DNA of 64,000 bases from Caldicellulosiruptor diazotrophicus (lineage in GTDB: Bacteria; Bacillota; Thermoanaerobacteria; Caldicellulosiruptorales; Caldicellulosiruptoraceae): the NCBI RefSeq assembly GCF_017347585.1, contig NZ_AP024480.1, forward strand, positions 2,006,001 to 2,070,000, given 5' to 3'. Both the position numbers and the translations under genes were made by a program. Shown here piece by piece: positions 54,082 to 62,814 of the stretch (the first letter of the stretch is position 1; every line of letters begins with the position of its first letter). The notes under the pieces are model-generated. The model ran no database searches. It saw only the letters and a program-made list of their open reading frames with translations, and had not been told where the DNA came from.

Positions 54082-57000
54082 ATGTCAACAGAGCTTAGCT
54101 ATCAGACTATTGTGCAGTTTTTAACAGACAATCAACTTGCTCAACTTGCAAAAAACAGAAAAGCTTTTGAAAAAGGTATATCTCTTTCTCGAAAAATACA
54201 AAAAGAAGATATTCAATATGACCAAGAACAAAATGCAATATATGGCAAAGTAGATGATGGCAAAAATGAATATTGGGTTTTTGTTGATTTTGATTTGCCT
54301 TCATACATGGCTCAGGACTTTTTTGGTAATATAAAAATTGAAAATATAATCATAAGTGCTGCGTGTACATGCAGTTTGGAAAATATTGATTTAGAATTAG
54401 AAGAAGATATTGATATAGAAGATTTTGTTCAGTTTGATGATTTTTGTCGGCATATAATTGCTGTGTTAAAAAGTTTTGCCGATGGTAAATATATTCTCAA
54501 TAGCCTAAATAAGATGCAAGAAACTTTATTTCAGATGTTAGAACAAAAACTAAATGAGTCAATTGAAAAGGAAAAAACAAAAAACTCTCGCATTTATCAG
54601 TTTATGTCAAGCAATTTTGAAGAAAATTATATAAAGTTTTTACTTGATAACTCATTTAAAAAAGCTCCTAATATATTCCTAGAAAAATACTTTGGTTCTT
54701 CTACAAATGATTTAGTAACTTTAAAATTAAAAATAAAAACTTCAGATTTAAAGAGAGACTATGTAGTTTCAAATATACCAGAATTTTTAAAAGCATACGA
54801 ACAAAAACAACCATTTCAGTTTGGTAAGAATTTTGTGTACAATCCTACTTATCATTTTTTTGGTGAAAAAGACAAAAAATTTTTGGATGTACTTTTGAAG
54901 TATCTGAACTTTTTAGATTTAGAAACAGAAAAAAATACTATTTATTTACCTGTAAAAATTGCAAATGAAATAATCGAAATCCTTGACAATGAAGAAATTT
55001 TTATATCTTTTGATTATTTTGTGGCAAATTATTATGATGCTCAAAAAGTAAAAGTTGATCTTTGCACTAAGGTAAAACCAAAGATTTCATTTAAACTTGA
55101 AGACAATCAGGTAAGACTTTATAGTGATTTAATAGACACTGCCAACAAAAAATTTTTATATAGCGATGGTAGTTATTTTGTCTCAGGTGACACTTTATAT
55201 AAGCTTTCACCAGAGCAGAAGATATTTTCTTCAATTATCAAAAAAATGGCTGAAGCAAATAGAGTGTTTAACTTTTTCAAAGTTGAATATGTTAAATTTT
55301 TTACCTTCAATAAAGAAGACTTTTGTGAGTTCATGAACAAATATTATCTATTTTTAAATGAACACTTTGAATTAGAAATTGACCCAGACCTCAAAAAATT
55401 AATATTGGAGGATTATATTATTAAACCTAAACTATATTTAGAATTTGAAAATGAAAGGTTTGTTGCAAAAATTGGTGGAATGAATGAAATATTTGATACA
55501 ATATCAAAAACAAAGAAAGTCCCATTGTTTGATTACTTTAATTTGTTCCAACTTCAGAGCATTTTATTTGCTTATGGGTTTAATGAGATAGAGTCTGACC
55601 AAGAATTCTGTTATGAATGTGTTGACCCTGATTTGTTTATGGAATTTTTAGCAGAAGGTGTTCCGCAAATCCAAAATATAACCGATGCTTATTATTCAGA
55701 AGATTTTAAAAAGCTTAAAATTAAAAAAGATGTAAAAATTATTCCCTGCTTAAAATATTCTAAACACTCAATTGACTTCTGGCTTGAAAGTGATGAGCTT
55801 GAGAGTTCAGAGCTTAAAAATATTCTTGATGCAATAAAGAAAAAGAAAAAGTATTACAAACTCAAAGATGGTTCAATTTTGATTTTAGATAGTCCAAATA
55901 TGAAAAAATTAGTTTCATTTATAGATTCTGCATCTGACATAGGTCAGCTTATAAAAGAAAAAGCTGAGCTTTCTTTACAAGAAGCAGTAGCTATAACAAA
56001 ACTTTTAGATGAAAGCGGAATTCAAGCAACCGGAGTTGAAAGTGTTAAAAGCATTATCGAAAAGATAGAAAATATTAAAGAAATTGATATCCAAATCCCG
56101 GTTGAGCTTCAAGGTGTGTTAAGAGATTATCAGAAACTTGGAATAAAATGGTTATCTTCTCTATTTGAAAATGAACTTGGTGGAATTTTAGCTGATGATA
56201 TGGGGCTTGGAAAAACTCTACAGGTGCTTGGCTTTATTATTGCAAATAAGCAAAAAATTAAAAAACCGGTATTAGCCATTGTGCCAACATCACTTATTTA
56301 TAACTGGAAACAAGAGATTGAAAAATTTGCACCGGGTCTGAAAACTTTAATTATTGACTCAACACCTGCAAAGCGCAAAAAAGCTATAGAAAAAATACCA
56401 GAGTATGATATTGTAATTACATCATATGCACTTTTGAGAAAAGATATAGAACTTTATAAAGACATTGATTTTAGTGTTTGTATCTTAGATGAAGCACAGT
56501 ACATAAAAAATCCTCACTCACAAATAAAGCTGGCTGTAAAAGAAATCTGTGCAGATGCTAAATTTGCCCTGACAGGTACACCAATCGAAAATAATCTCAT
56601 AGAACTGTGGTCGATCTTTGATTTTATACTTCCTGGGTATTTAGGAGGAGCTGAGAAATTTGTTGAGCGATTTGTGATGCCAATTTATAGCGGAAACAAT
56701 GATGCATTGGAAAAATTGAAAAAACTAATAAAACCATTTGTCTTAAGAAGAGTAAAACAAGATGTATTAAACGAACTTCCTGAGCTAATAGAAACAAATA
56801 TCCAAGTTTTAATGAGCCCTGAACAAGAAAAAATCTACAAGCAATTTTTAGTTTCAGCCAAAAAAGAAATTGAAAAAGAAATAGATTCAGCTGGGTTTGA
56901 AAAAAGTCAAATAAAAATATTTTCCTTATTAACAAGACTAAGACAGATTTGCTGTCATCCAAAGCTTGTTTTTGAAGATTATAAAGGAAGCTCTGGTAAG

Positions 57001-57501
57001 ATGGAAGCACTGAAAGAAATCTTACAAGACTGTTTAGAAAGCGGGCACAGGGTAATTATATATTCTCAGTGGACTTCAATGCTATCTATTATCAAAAAAA
57101 TGCTTGACAAGGAAAAAATTTTATATTTTTATTTAGATGGTACAACAAAATCTGAAGACAGAGTTGAAATGGTAAACAGGTTCAACAGTGGAGAGAGAAA
57201 TGTCTTCTTACTTTCTCTAAAAGCTGGTGGATTTGGGCTCAATATTACTGGTGCAGACGTTGTTATTCACTTTGATGCATGGTGGAACCCGGCAGTTGAA
57301 AACCAGGCAACAGCAAGAGCACACAGGCTGGGTCAGAAAAATGTTGTTCAGTCATTTAAGATTATAACCAAAAATTCAATAGAAGAGAAAATACTTGCTT
57401 TGCAACAGAAAAAGAAAGACCTATTTGATAGTTTAATCGAAGCAAGTCAATCTTTTATAGGAAAACTCACAAAAGAAGAAATAATGGAGCTTTTGGAATG
57501 A
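54082..57501 (+). CDS. SWIM zinc-finger SNF2-family helicase
   Basis: 1139 residues. A SWIM-type zinc motif lies near the N terminus (CTCS at about 95, CRH at about 123). A long AT-rich middle region follows without recognised domain. The C-terminal SNF2 ATPase starts near residue 675 with LRDYQKLGIKWLSSL, motif I ADDMGLGKTLQVLG (about 703), motif II LDEAQYIKN (about 802), TGTPIENNLIELWSI, then the helicase C domain with IYSQWTSM (about 996) and ARAHRLGQKN (about 1078). These DNA translocases are common in Firmicutes; their role is undefined. AAAGGATGTG precedes the ATG. Confidence 0.92.
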   Translation: MSTELSYQTIVQFLTDNQLAQLAKNRKAFEKGISLSRKIQKEDIQYDQEQNAIYGKVDDGKNEYWVFVDFDLPSYMAQDFFGNIKIENIIISAACTCSLENIDLELEEDIDIEDFVQFDDFCRHIIAVLKSFADGKYILNSLNKMQETLFQMLEQKLNESIEKEKTKNSRIYQFMSSNFEENYIKFLLDNSFKKAPNIFLEKYFGSSTNDLVTLKLKIKTSDLKRDYVVSNIPEFLKAYEQKQPFQFGKNFVYNPTYHFFGEKDKKFLDVLLKYLNFLDLETEKNTIYLPVKIANEIIEILDNEEIFISFDYFVANYYDAQKVKVDLCTKVKPKISFKLEDNQVRLYSDLIDTANKKFLYSDGSYFVSGDTLYKLSPEQKIFSSIIKKMAEANRVFNFFKVEYVKFFTFNKEDFCEFMNKYYLFLNEHFELEIDPDLKKLILEDYIIKPKLYLEFENERFVAKIGGMNEIFDTISKTKKVPLFDYFNLFQLQSILFAYGFNEIESDQEFCYECVDPDLFMEFLAEGVPQIQNITDAYYSEDFKKLKIKKDVKIIPCLKYSKHSIDFWLESDELESSELKNILDAIKKKKKYYKLKDGSILILDSPNMKKLVSFIDSASDIGQLIKEKAELSLQEAVAITKLLDESGIQATGVESVKSIIEKIENIKEIDIQIPVELQGVLRDYQKLGIKWLSSLFENELGGILADDMGLGKTLQVLGFIIANKQKIKKPVLAIVPTSLIYNWKQEIEKFAPGLKTLIIDSTPAKRKKAIEKIPEYDIVITSYALLRKDIELYKDIDFSVCILDEAQYIKNPHSQIKLAVKEICADAKFALTGTPIENNLIELWSIFDFILPGYLGGAEKFVERFVMPIYSGNNDALEKLKKLIKPFVLRRVKQDVLNELPELIETNIQVLMSPEQEKIYKQFLVSAKKEIEKEIDSAGFEKSQIKIFSLLTRLRQICCHPKLVFEDYKGSSGKMEALKEILQDCLESGHRVIIYSQWTSMLSIIKKMLDKEKILYFYLDGTTKSEDRVEMVNRFNSGERNVFLLSLKAGGFGLNITGADVVIHFDAWWNPAVENQATARAHRLGQKNVVQSFKIITKNSIEEKILALQQKKKDLFDSLIEASQSFIGKLTKEEIMELLE

Positions 57502-57614
57502 TGAGATGTAGAACAAATGTAATGCATATTGGTGATTGACAAAAATTTGTTTCTATTATATAATGAGAGTTTGCAAAGAATAATTGTTTGGAATCAATTG
57601 CAGGAGTTGATCAG

Positions 57615-58091
57615 ATGTCTGAAAAGAATAAACAGAATGACATAAAAATCATTGCAACAAACCGCAAAGCCTATCACGACTACTTCATTGAAGAGACAAT
57701 CGAAGCAGGAATTGAGCTAAAAGGCACCGAAGTAAAGTCTGTGCGCCTTGGTCATGTAAATCTAAAAGACAGTTTTGCAAGAGTAGAAGATGGTGAAGTT
57801 TTTCTTTACAACATGCATATAAGCCCATATGAAAAAGGCAACATCTTCAATGTAGACCCAATGAGAGATAGAAAACTACTTTTGCACAAACATGAAATCA
57901 ACAGACTTGCAGGTTATGTGCAGCAAAAAGGTTACACTTTAATCCCATTGAAGATTTACATCAAAAGAGGTAAAATAAAAGTAGAGCTTGCAGTTGCAAA
58001 AGGTAAAAAACTTTTTGATAAGCGTGAAGCAATAGCAAAAAGGGATGCTGAGCTTGAGATAAGAAAGAAAATGAAGGAGTATTTAAGATAA
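57615..58091 (+). CDS. smpB: SsrA-binding protein SmpB
   Basis: 158 residues with the SmpB barrel motifs [31 protein letters not shown] and the C-terminal tail [18 protein letters not shown]. It brings tmRNA to stalled ribosomes for trans-translation. The ATG at 57615 is eight bases after AGGAG; a TTG further upstream is less likely. The stop codon's last base is 58091 and tmRNA begins at 58092, so the two genes abut exactly. Confidence 0.96.
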   Translation: MSEKNKQNDIKIIATNRKAYHDYFIEETIEAGIELKGTEVKSVRLGHVNLKDSFARVEDGEVFLYNMHISPYEKGNIFNVDPMRDRKLLLHKHEINRLAGYVQQKGYTLIPLKIYIKRGKIKVELAVAKGKKLFDKREAIAKRDAELEIRKKMKEYLR

Positions 58092-58458
58092 GGGGGCGTG
58101 TTTTGGAATTCGACGGGGGCAGTCGGATTCCAAATAGCGGGTAGTGGTTTTCTCGGAACCACTATAAAAAACCGAGAAGAAAAATAACTGCAGAAAAACC
58201 ACAACTCGCTTTAGCTGCGTAAATAAGCAGCTAACGTCCGCCGGAGGTGCCCACGGCCTCCGAGTCGGGCGCCAACCGTCGTGGGGCACCGAAAGTAAGG
58301 TCGCCTGAGCCTTACTTTTGGGACTAATCTCAGGCTGGGGAAGAAAAAGCCTGTCAGTGGGCGTTTTCTTCCCGAGAATTTAAGTACACTGACTGCACCC
58401 GGAGAAGTTTGGGGTTCGATGCCTTCGGACGGGGGTTCAAATCCCCCCGCCTCCACCA
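58092..58458 (+). ncRNA. ssrA: Transfer-messenger RNA (tmRNA)
   Basis: About 367 bases. The 5' end GGGGGCG pairs with CGCCUCC before the encoded 3' ACCA (one G-U pair). GGTTCAAATCC-type T-arm (GGGGGTTCAAATCCCCC) precedes the 3' end, and GGAATTCGACGGGG is the conserved 5' region. The tag ORF starts at GCA 58190 and ends at TAA 58222, coding AEKPQLALAA, a normal degradation tag. GC-rich helices 58230-58400 fit the pseudoknots. With SmpB it rescues stalled ribosomes and marks the nascent chains. Confidence 0.97.
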
Positions 58459-58471
58459 ACCAAAATTGAAG

Positions 58472-58512
58472 CAAAAGGACTTGAACCCTCGTGTTAAAGT
58501 CTTTTTGTTTTT
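58472..58512 (+). terminator. Terminator of ssrA
   Basis: CAAAAGGACTT (58472-58482) pairs with AAGTCTTTTTG (58497-58507) through one G-U pair; T-rich tail follows. Confidence 0.75.
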
Positions 58513-58517
58513 AGCTT

Positions 58518-58533
58518 TATACTGTGCAGTATA
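58518..58533. promoter_or_regulatory. Dyad 1 upstream of the EFR1 gene
   Basis: TATACTG-TG-CAGTATA, 7-bp arms and a 2-base centre. It lies about 50 bases upstream of a TATAAT at 58582-58587 and could be an operator. Confidence 0.4.
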
Positions 58534-58540
58534 AATGTTA

Positions 58541-58559
58541 ATTGATTTGTGAAATCAAT
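58541..58559. promoter_or_regulatory. Dyad 2 upstream of the EFR1 gene
   Basis: ATTGATTT-GTG-AAATCAAT, perfect 8-bp arms. It ends at the position of the expected -35 region of the TATAAT at 58582-58587, a classical repressor site layout. Confidence 0.45.
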
Positions 58560-58631
58560 CCACAAATTTCCTCCTGCATGGTATAATGTAGTATGTAGTA
58601 TTAAGAGAAAAAATTGGAATGAGGATTTGCA

Positions 58632-59501
58632 ATGAGAAAAATCGCAATATTTTATTTTTCTGGCACGGGTAATACTGAATTCATTGCAAAATTGATAAGA
58701 AATAACATGATTAACCTTTCGATTAACCTTTCGATAGATTTATATCGTGTCGAAGATATACTGAATAATGATATAGAAGTGGATATATATAATTATGACA
58801 TCATAGGAATCGGTGCACCAAGCTATGGATTTAATCCTCCCAAAATTATTATAGATTTCTGTAAAAACTTAATAAAAGTTAATCATGTGAAAGTATTTCT
58901 GTTTCTGACATGTGCCGCACCATGTTATCTGAATAATGTTGCTTTTTTTGGAATAAAGAGAATTTTAAAACGGAAAGGCTATGAGGTAATATATGAGAAG
59001 GTTATTTGCATGCCAGCAAATATATTGCTTAAGTATGATGATTCTATAATAAAAAGGCTTTATGATTCAGCAGTTGAAAGAGTAAAAATAATGACAAAAG
59101 ACATTTTGGGAAATACTGTAAAAGTTAGAAACGACCATTTTATCCCCTATTTGTTTCGTTGGCTGTTAATACTATTGGTGAGGTTAGCGATCAAAACCGT
59201 TCCGTTAGATTTTATTGTCGGGAAAGCATGCAACGAATGTATGAAATGTATTCGTATATGTCCGCGAAAAAACATTTATTTTAAAAGAAAGATCAAGCAT
59301 GGCTTGAAATGCGAAGCATGTTACCGATGTGTTTATGGATGTCCTCAAAGAGCTATAAAAGGACGCCTTTACAATATTGCTATTCATAAAGAAGGATATG
59401 ATATTGAAGGTATATTTGAAAAATGCAAGGATATAGATACAAAAAAGCCATTGAAAGGCATATATAAAACCTTTGAGTCATACTTTAATTCTCTAAGCTA
59501 A
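58632..59501 (+). CDS. EFR1-family flavodoxin-ferredoxin protein
   Basis: 289 residues: flavodoxin-like N-terminal domain with the FMN phosphate loop FYFSGTGNTEFIAKL (about 7-21) and GIGAPSYGFNPPKII, a hydrophobic middle segment (about 178-195), and a C-terminal ferredoxin domain with CNECMKCIRICPRKN and CEACYRCVYGCPQRA, two 4Fe-4S motifs. EFR1 proteins are found in clostridia and carry out unknown redox reactions. Monocistronic behind two dyads. A tandem INLSINLS repeat at residues 28-35 comes from a 12-base duplication in the DNA. Confidence 0.88.
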   Translation: MRKIAIFYFSGTGNTEFIAKLIRNNMINLSINLSIDLYRVEDILNNDIEVDIYNYDIIGIGAPSYGFNPPKIIIDFCKNLIKVNHVKVFLFLTCAAPCYLNNVAFFGIKRILKRKGYEVIYEKVICMPANILLKYDDSIIKRLYDSAVERVKIMTKDILGNTVKVRNDHFIPYLFRWLLILLVRLAIKTVPLDFIVGKACNECMKCIRICPRKNIYFKRKIKHGLKCEACYRCVYGCPQRAIKGRLYNIAIHKEGYDIEGIFEKCKDIDTKKPLKGIYKTFESYFNSLS

Positions 59502-59669
59502 TGAAAAGGCTTTTGAGGCAAATTCTTCGGAATGAATGGCATCTATATTCACCTAACTTGCCAAAATAAACAATTCTACAATGTTTTAGGATTATGAGAC
59601 TACACTTCTAAGAAGAACTCCCATTAGAAAAATAATGAGGTATAGTATATTAATTCAGAGGTGAAATTA

Positions 59670-59867
59670 GTGAAAGCAAATAAAAATCTTTTATTAAAGC
59701 TAATTGAGGAAATCCCGGAAAGTCAACTTGAAGAAGTTATTAATTTTATTTTGTTTTTAAAACACAAGCAAGACAAAAAGTTATTTAGTGATTTGGTGTC
59801 CGCCAGTGAGAGTAGTATAGATTTTTGGAACAACGATATTGACGATGAGGTATGGAACAATGTATAG
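59670..59867 (+). CDS. Small antitoxin-like protein (DUF2281 type)
   Basis: 65 residues from GTG 59670 (AGAGGTG six bases upstream; another GTG lies three codons earlier). KLIEEIPESQLEEVINFILFLK is typical of DUF2281 antitoxin-like proteins, followed by an acidic tail (DFWNNDIDDEVWNNV). No toxin ORF follows; a strong hairpin starts at the stop codon. Orphan antitoxin or a regulator; evidence is the sequence style only. Confidence 0.6.
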   Translation: MKANKNLLLKLIEEIPESQLEEVINFILFLKHKQDKKLFSDLVSASESSIDFWNNDIDDEVWNNV

Positions 59868-59923
59868 CAGTCGGCAGTGCATTACCCAATTGGTAGTGCC
59901 AAATATGCCGATTGCTCATTTTT
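59866..59923 (+). terminator. Double-stem terminator after the antitoxin-like gene
   Basis: An outer 11-bp stem (59866-59876 with 59906-59916, one G-U) encloses an inner 8-bp stem (59879-59886 with 59892-59899, one G-U) and is followed by CATTTTT. The outer stem begins inside the stop codon. The 50 bases to the next gene end hold nothing further. Confidence 0.75.
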
Positions 59924-59975
59924 ATTGAAATTTTTTATAAACAGAGGCTACCTTTCAAAATCAAAAGCTGCTCTA

Positions 59976-61319
59976 TTAATTTTTAGCTTTTACCCCCTCA
60001 GCTGCCTCTTTGGTAAAGATTGTTTTTAAGGTCAACAGTAAAATTTTAATATCCAAAAATACAGAATAGTTCTTTATATATATCAAATCAAGCCTGAGTT
60101 TGTCTTCTGGGCTTGTTGCATACTTGCCGTAAACCTGTGCAAGTCCTGTGAGCCCTGCCTTTACATTGTGACGAAGAGAATACTCAGGATAGATCTTTTT
60201 AAACTGCTCAACAAAATAAGGACGCTCTGGTCTTGGTCCTATAAAACTCATCTCACCCTTTAGAATATTTATAAGCTGTGGAAGCTCATCAAGCCGGGTT
60301 GCACGTAAAAACCGTCCAACCCTTGTTATTCTTGGGTCGTTCTCGGTTGCCAAAACCGGCCCTGTCATCTTCTCGGCATCTTTTACCATTGTTCTGAACT
60401 TTAAGACATAAAACTCTCTCTCTCCTTCAGTGACCCTTTTTTGCCTGTAAATCACCGGTCCTTCAGAGTCAAGTTTTATGGCAATTGCAATTAAAATCAT
60501 TATTGGAAAAGCAATAACCAGCGCAACTGATGCAAGAAGAATGTCACACACTCTTTTTATGAGCTTTTGCTCGGAAGTAAGCTCCGGCTGTTCAATTGAA
60601 AGTGTTGCAACATCATCAAACTGAATCACCCTCGCTTTTGAAATCAATATATCTCTAAAGTCTGGTGCTATGAAAATATGTTTTTTGAATTCTATTGCTT
60701 TTCTTACAATCTCACTTTTTAAATTCTCATCCATTTTTGAATAAAGATAAATTGTATCAACAACTTTTATATATGGTATCAACTCTTCAATAGCCTTCGG
60801 TTCAAGAACATACTTTACATCAATCCACCCTTTTGAAATATTTTGAAGCTTTTGAGCAAACTCCTGCGCTTTTGAGATCTCACCAATTACAAGCACATGT
60901 TTGATTCCTTGAACTCTCTTGAAGACATATAAAACAAACCCTCTCCAACCCAAAAGCAATAAAAACTGTACAAAAAAGGCAATTATAAATATACTCCGTG
61001 GGAAAGCAAAGTGTCTGTAAAAAAATGTTGATACAACTGTTAAAAATTGTAGAAGCATTAGAGCCAGACCCAGAGAAAATGCTATTTCGCTAATGGTTTT
61101 CATTGTTATTGTATAAAGTCCGTAAATATTCAAAAGTATAAGAGCAAAGAGAGTTATTTGAGGAATTAATGTATAATAAGGCATAAAATTTTTCTCTGGG
61201 AATGTAAAGTTGAATTTTATTATATATGCAAGAATGTAACCTGCGTGTATAAGTAAAATGTCCATAAGTACAACAAAAAATTTGCTAAGCTTGTGATAGC
61301 TTTTAATATACGACTTCAT
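59976..61319 (-). CDS. Polyprenyl-phosphate sugar-1-phosphate transferase (exopolysaccharide priming enzyme)
   Basis: 447 residues: four to five N-terminal membrane helices, a CoA-binding-like Rossmann part (LVIGEISKAQEF), one more helix (about 270-290) and the C-terminal bacterial sugar transferase domain with PVIYRQKRVTEGEREFYVLK, FLRATRLDELPQLINILKGE, MSFIGPRPERPYFVEQF and VKAGLTGLAQVYG. It belongs to the WcaJ/CpsE type, which transfers glucose- or galactose-1-phosphate to undecaprenyl phosphate to start repeat-unit synthesis. It follows a glycosyltransferase gene by 16 bases, same operon. Confidence 0.92.
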   Translation of the reverse strand: MKSYIKSYHKLSKFFVVLMDILLIHAGYILAYIIKFNFTFPEKNFMPYYTLIPQITLFALILLNIYGLYTITMKTISEIAFSLGLALMLLQFLTVVSTFFYRHFAFPRSIFIIAFFVQFLLLLGWRGFVLYVFKRVQGIKHVLVIGEISKAQEFAQKLQNISKGWIDVKYVLEPKAIEELIPYIKVVDTIYLYSKMDENLKSEIVRKAIEFKKHIFIAPDFRDILISKARVIQFDDVATLSIEQPELTSEQKLIKRVCDILLASVALVIAFPIMILIAIAIKLDSEGPVIYRQKRVTEGEREFYVLKFRTMVKDAEKMTGPVLATENDPRITRVGRFLRATRLDELPQLINILKGEMSFIGPRPERPYFVEQFKKIYPEYSLRHNVKAGLTGLAQVYGKYATSPEDKLRLDLIYIKNYSVFLDIKILLLTLKTIFTKEAAEGVKAKN

Positions 61320-61335
61320 TTCCTACCATCTCCGC

Positions 61336-62559
61336 TTATAATATTTTTTCTAACCTATCTGCAAGCACCTTTATATCATGGTACTTTTGGGCATACTCTC
61401 TTCCCTTTTGCCCAATTCTCTCTCTTTCTTCTTCTGACATAGCATACAAGCTCAATATTGCCTCAGCAAATGCTTTGCTATCATAACTTTGGCAGGAAAT
61501 TCCTGCACCCGACTCTTTGACAATATCATTTGCTACATTTCCCGCAAAAACAATCGGTTTTGCAGCACACAAATAGTCAAAAAGCTTATTAAGTGATATT
61601 CCAAACCTGTAAACTTTTAGATTGTGCATAGAAACAAGTGTTATGTCAACGCGCTCAAGTAAGCTTGGCACAGAAAGTTTTGAGATAGGAGAATAAAAAA
61701 ATACATTTTTAAGTCCAAGCTCCTTTGCCATGTTCTCAAGCTTTTCTTTTTCAGGACCGTCACCTATTACCAAAAAATGGACTTTATCGCCTACATTTTC
61801 CTGGACAATTTTTGCAGCCTCTATTATGGTCTCCATTGCATTTGCCTGTCCAAGCGCACCCAAGTAACAAGCCTTAAAATATCCTTCATGTTCGTCTAAA
61901 ATCTTTTTCGCTTCTTCTGAAAAAACATTTTTAAGACCATCAAATCTCTCTATATCACATCCGTTAGGAATATGAACAATCTTCTTTTTATCAATACCCA
62001 AACTTTCTATGTACTGGTCTGCCTTTGGCAATACCGTTACAACATAGTCTGCTTTTGTGTAAATAAATTTTTCAAGTCTTCTCAAAAGCTTTACAATTAT
62101 ACTCTCTTCCTTCAAAGCACCAAGGTCAATACCACTTTGGGGCCAAAGGTCCCTAACCTCTGCAATGAATCTGCATTGAAATTTTTTTGATAGTAGATAC
62201 CCCACAATCCATGCAAGAGGATGAAATGAAGATGCCAATATTACATCAGGTTTTTCAAATTTTCTTGCAATGAAATAAAGGTTTTTGGCATATGAAAATA
62301 TGTTAAAAAGTCTTTTTATATCATTCTTTTTATAAGGAAACGTCTTTATCCACACAAACTTTACTTTTTCATATTCCTCTATTTTAAACTTCTTGCCTTT
62401 TTCTAACATCTCAACCCTTTGTTTGTGGTCAAAACTTGAAGCAAAGATGGTAACGCTATAGCCTCTTTCTGCAAGCTGCTTAGCAAAATCAAAATGCCTT
62501 GTAATTCCCCCAACTTTTGGCGGGATTGCATAGTGATTAAATATCCAAACTTTCTTCAA
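61336..62559 (-). CDS. Glycosyltransferase family 4 protein (WbuB-like)
   Basis: 407-residue GT-B glycosyltransferase. The N terminus IFNHYAIPPKVGGITRHFDFA and DVILASSFHPLAWIVGYLL match the group that includes WbuB; the donor domain has IPNGCDIERF, LVIGDGPEKEKLENMA and FDYLCAAKPIVFAGN. It probably transfers a sugar (an N-acetylated amino sugar in known relatives) to a lipid-linked intermediate. TTG start at 62559. First visible gene of a small exopolysaccharide operon. Confidence 0.88.
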   Translation of the reverse strand: MKKVWIFNHYAIPPKVGGITRHFDFAKQLAERGYSVTIFASSFDHKQRVEMLEKGKKFKIEEYEKVKFVWIKTFPYKKNDIKRLFNIFSYAKNLYFIARKFEKPDVILASSFHPLAWIVGYLLSKKFQCRFIAEVRDLWPQSGIDLGALKEESIIVKLLRRLEKFIYTKADYVVTVLPKADQYIESLGIDKKKIVHIPNGCDIERFDGLKNVFSEEAKKILDEHEGYFKACYLGALGQANAMETIIEAAKIVQENVGDKVHFLVIGDGPEKEKLENMAKELGLKNVFFYSPISKLSVPSLLERVDITLVSMHNLKVYRFGISLNKLFDYLCAAKPIVFAGNVANDIVKESGAGISCQSYDSKAFAEAILSLYAMSEEERERIGQKGREYAQKYHDIKVLADRLEKIL

Positions 62560-62814
62560 TCTTCTTCTTCCTCTCTAAAGATTACTTTCTTGAAGCTTTG
62601 TTTATGTAACATATGCAAAATTTTTTTCATATTGAGTATACCACAATTTGAGTTGATTATTAATATCTAAAATCAAAGCTTTGGGTGGATTGTTTTATGT
62701 CAAAATAGTGCAAAATAAAAGCAAAATAATTAAAGTTGGCAGTTTGGTAAAAAAGGTATAATTAAAGGTAGGCATAGGACCTTAACAAATATCTTCGGAG
62801 AAAGGAGTTCAAAA

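Noticed and set aside
58405-58458. A tRNA gene at the end of the tmRNA
   Set aside because: The T-arm and acceptor belong to the tRNA-like domain of tmRNA; there is no anticodon arm.
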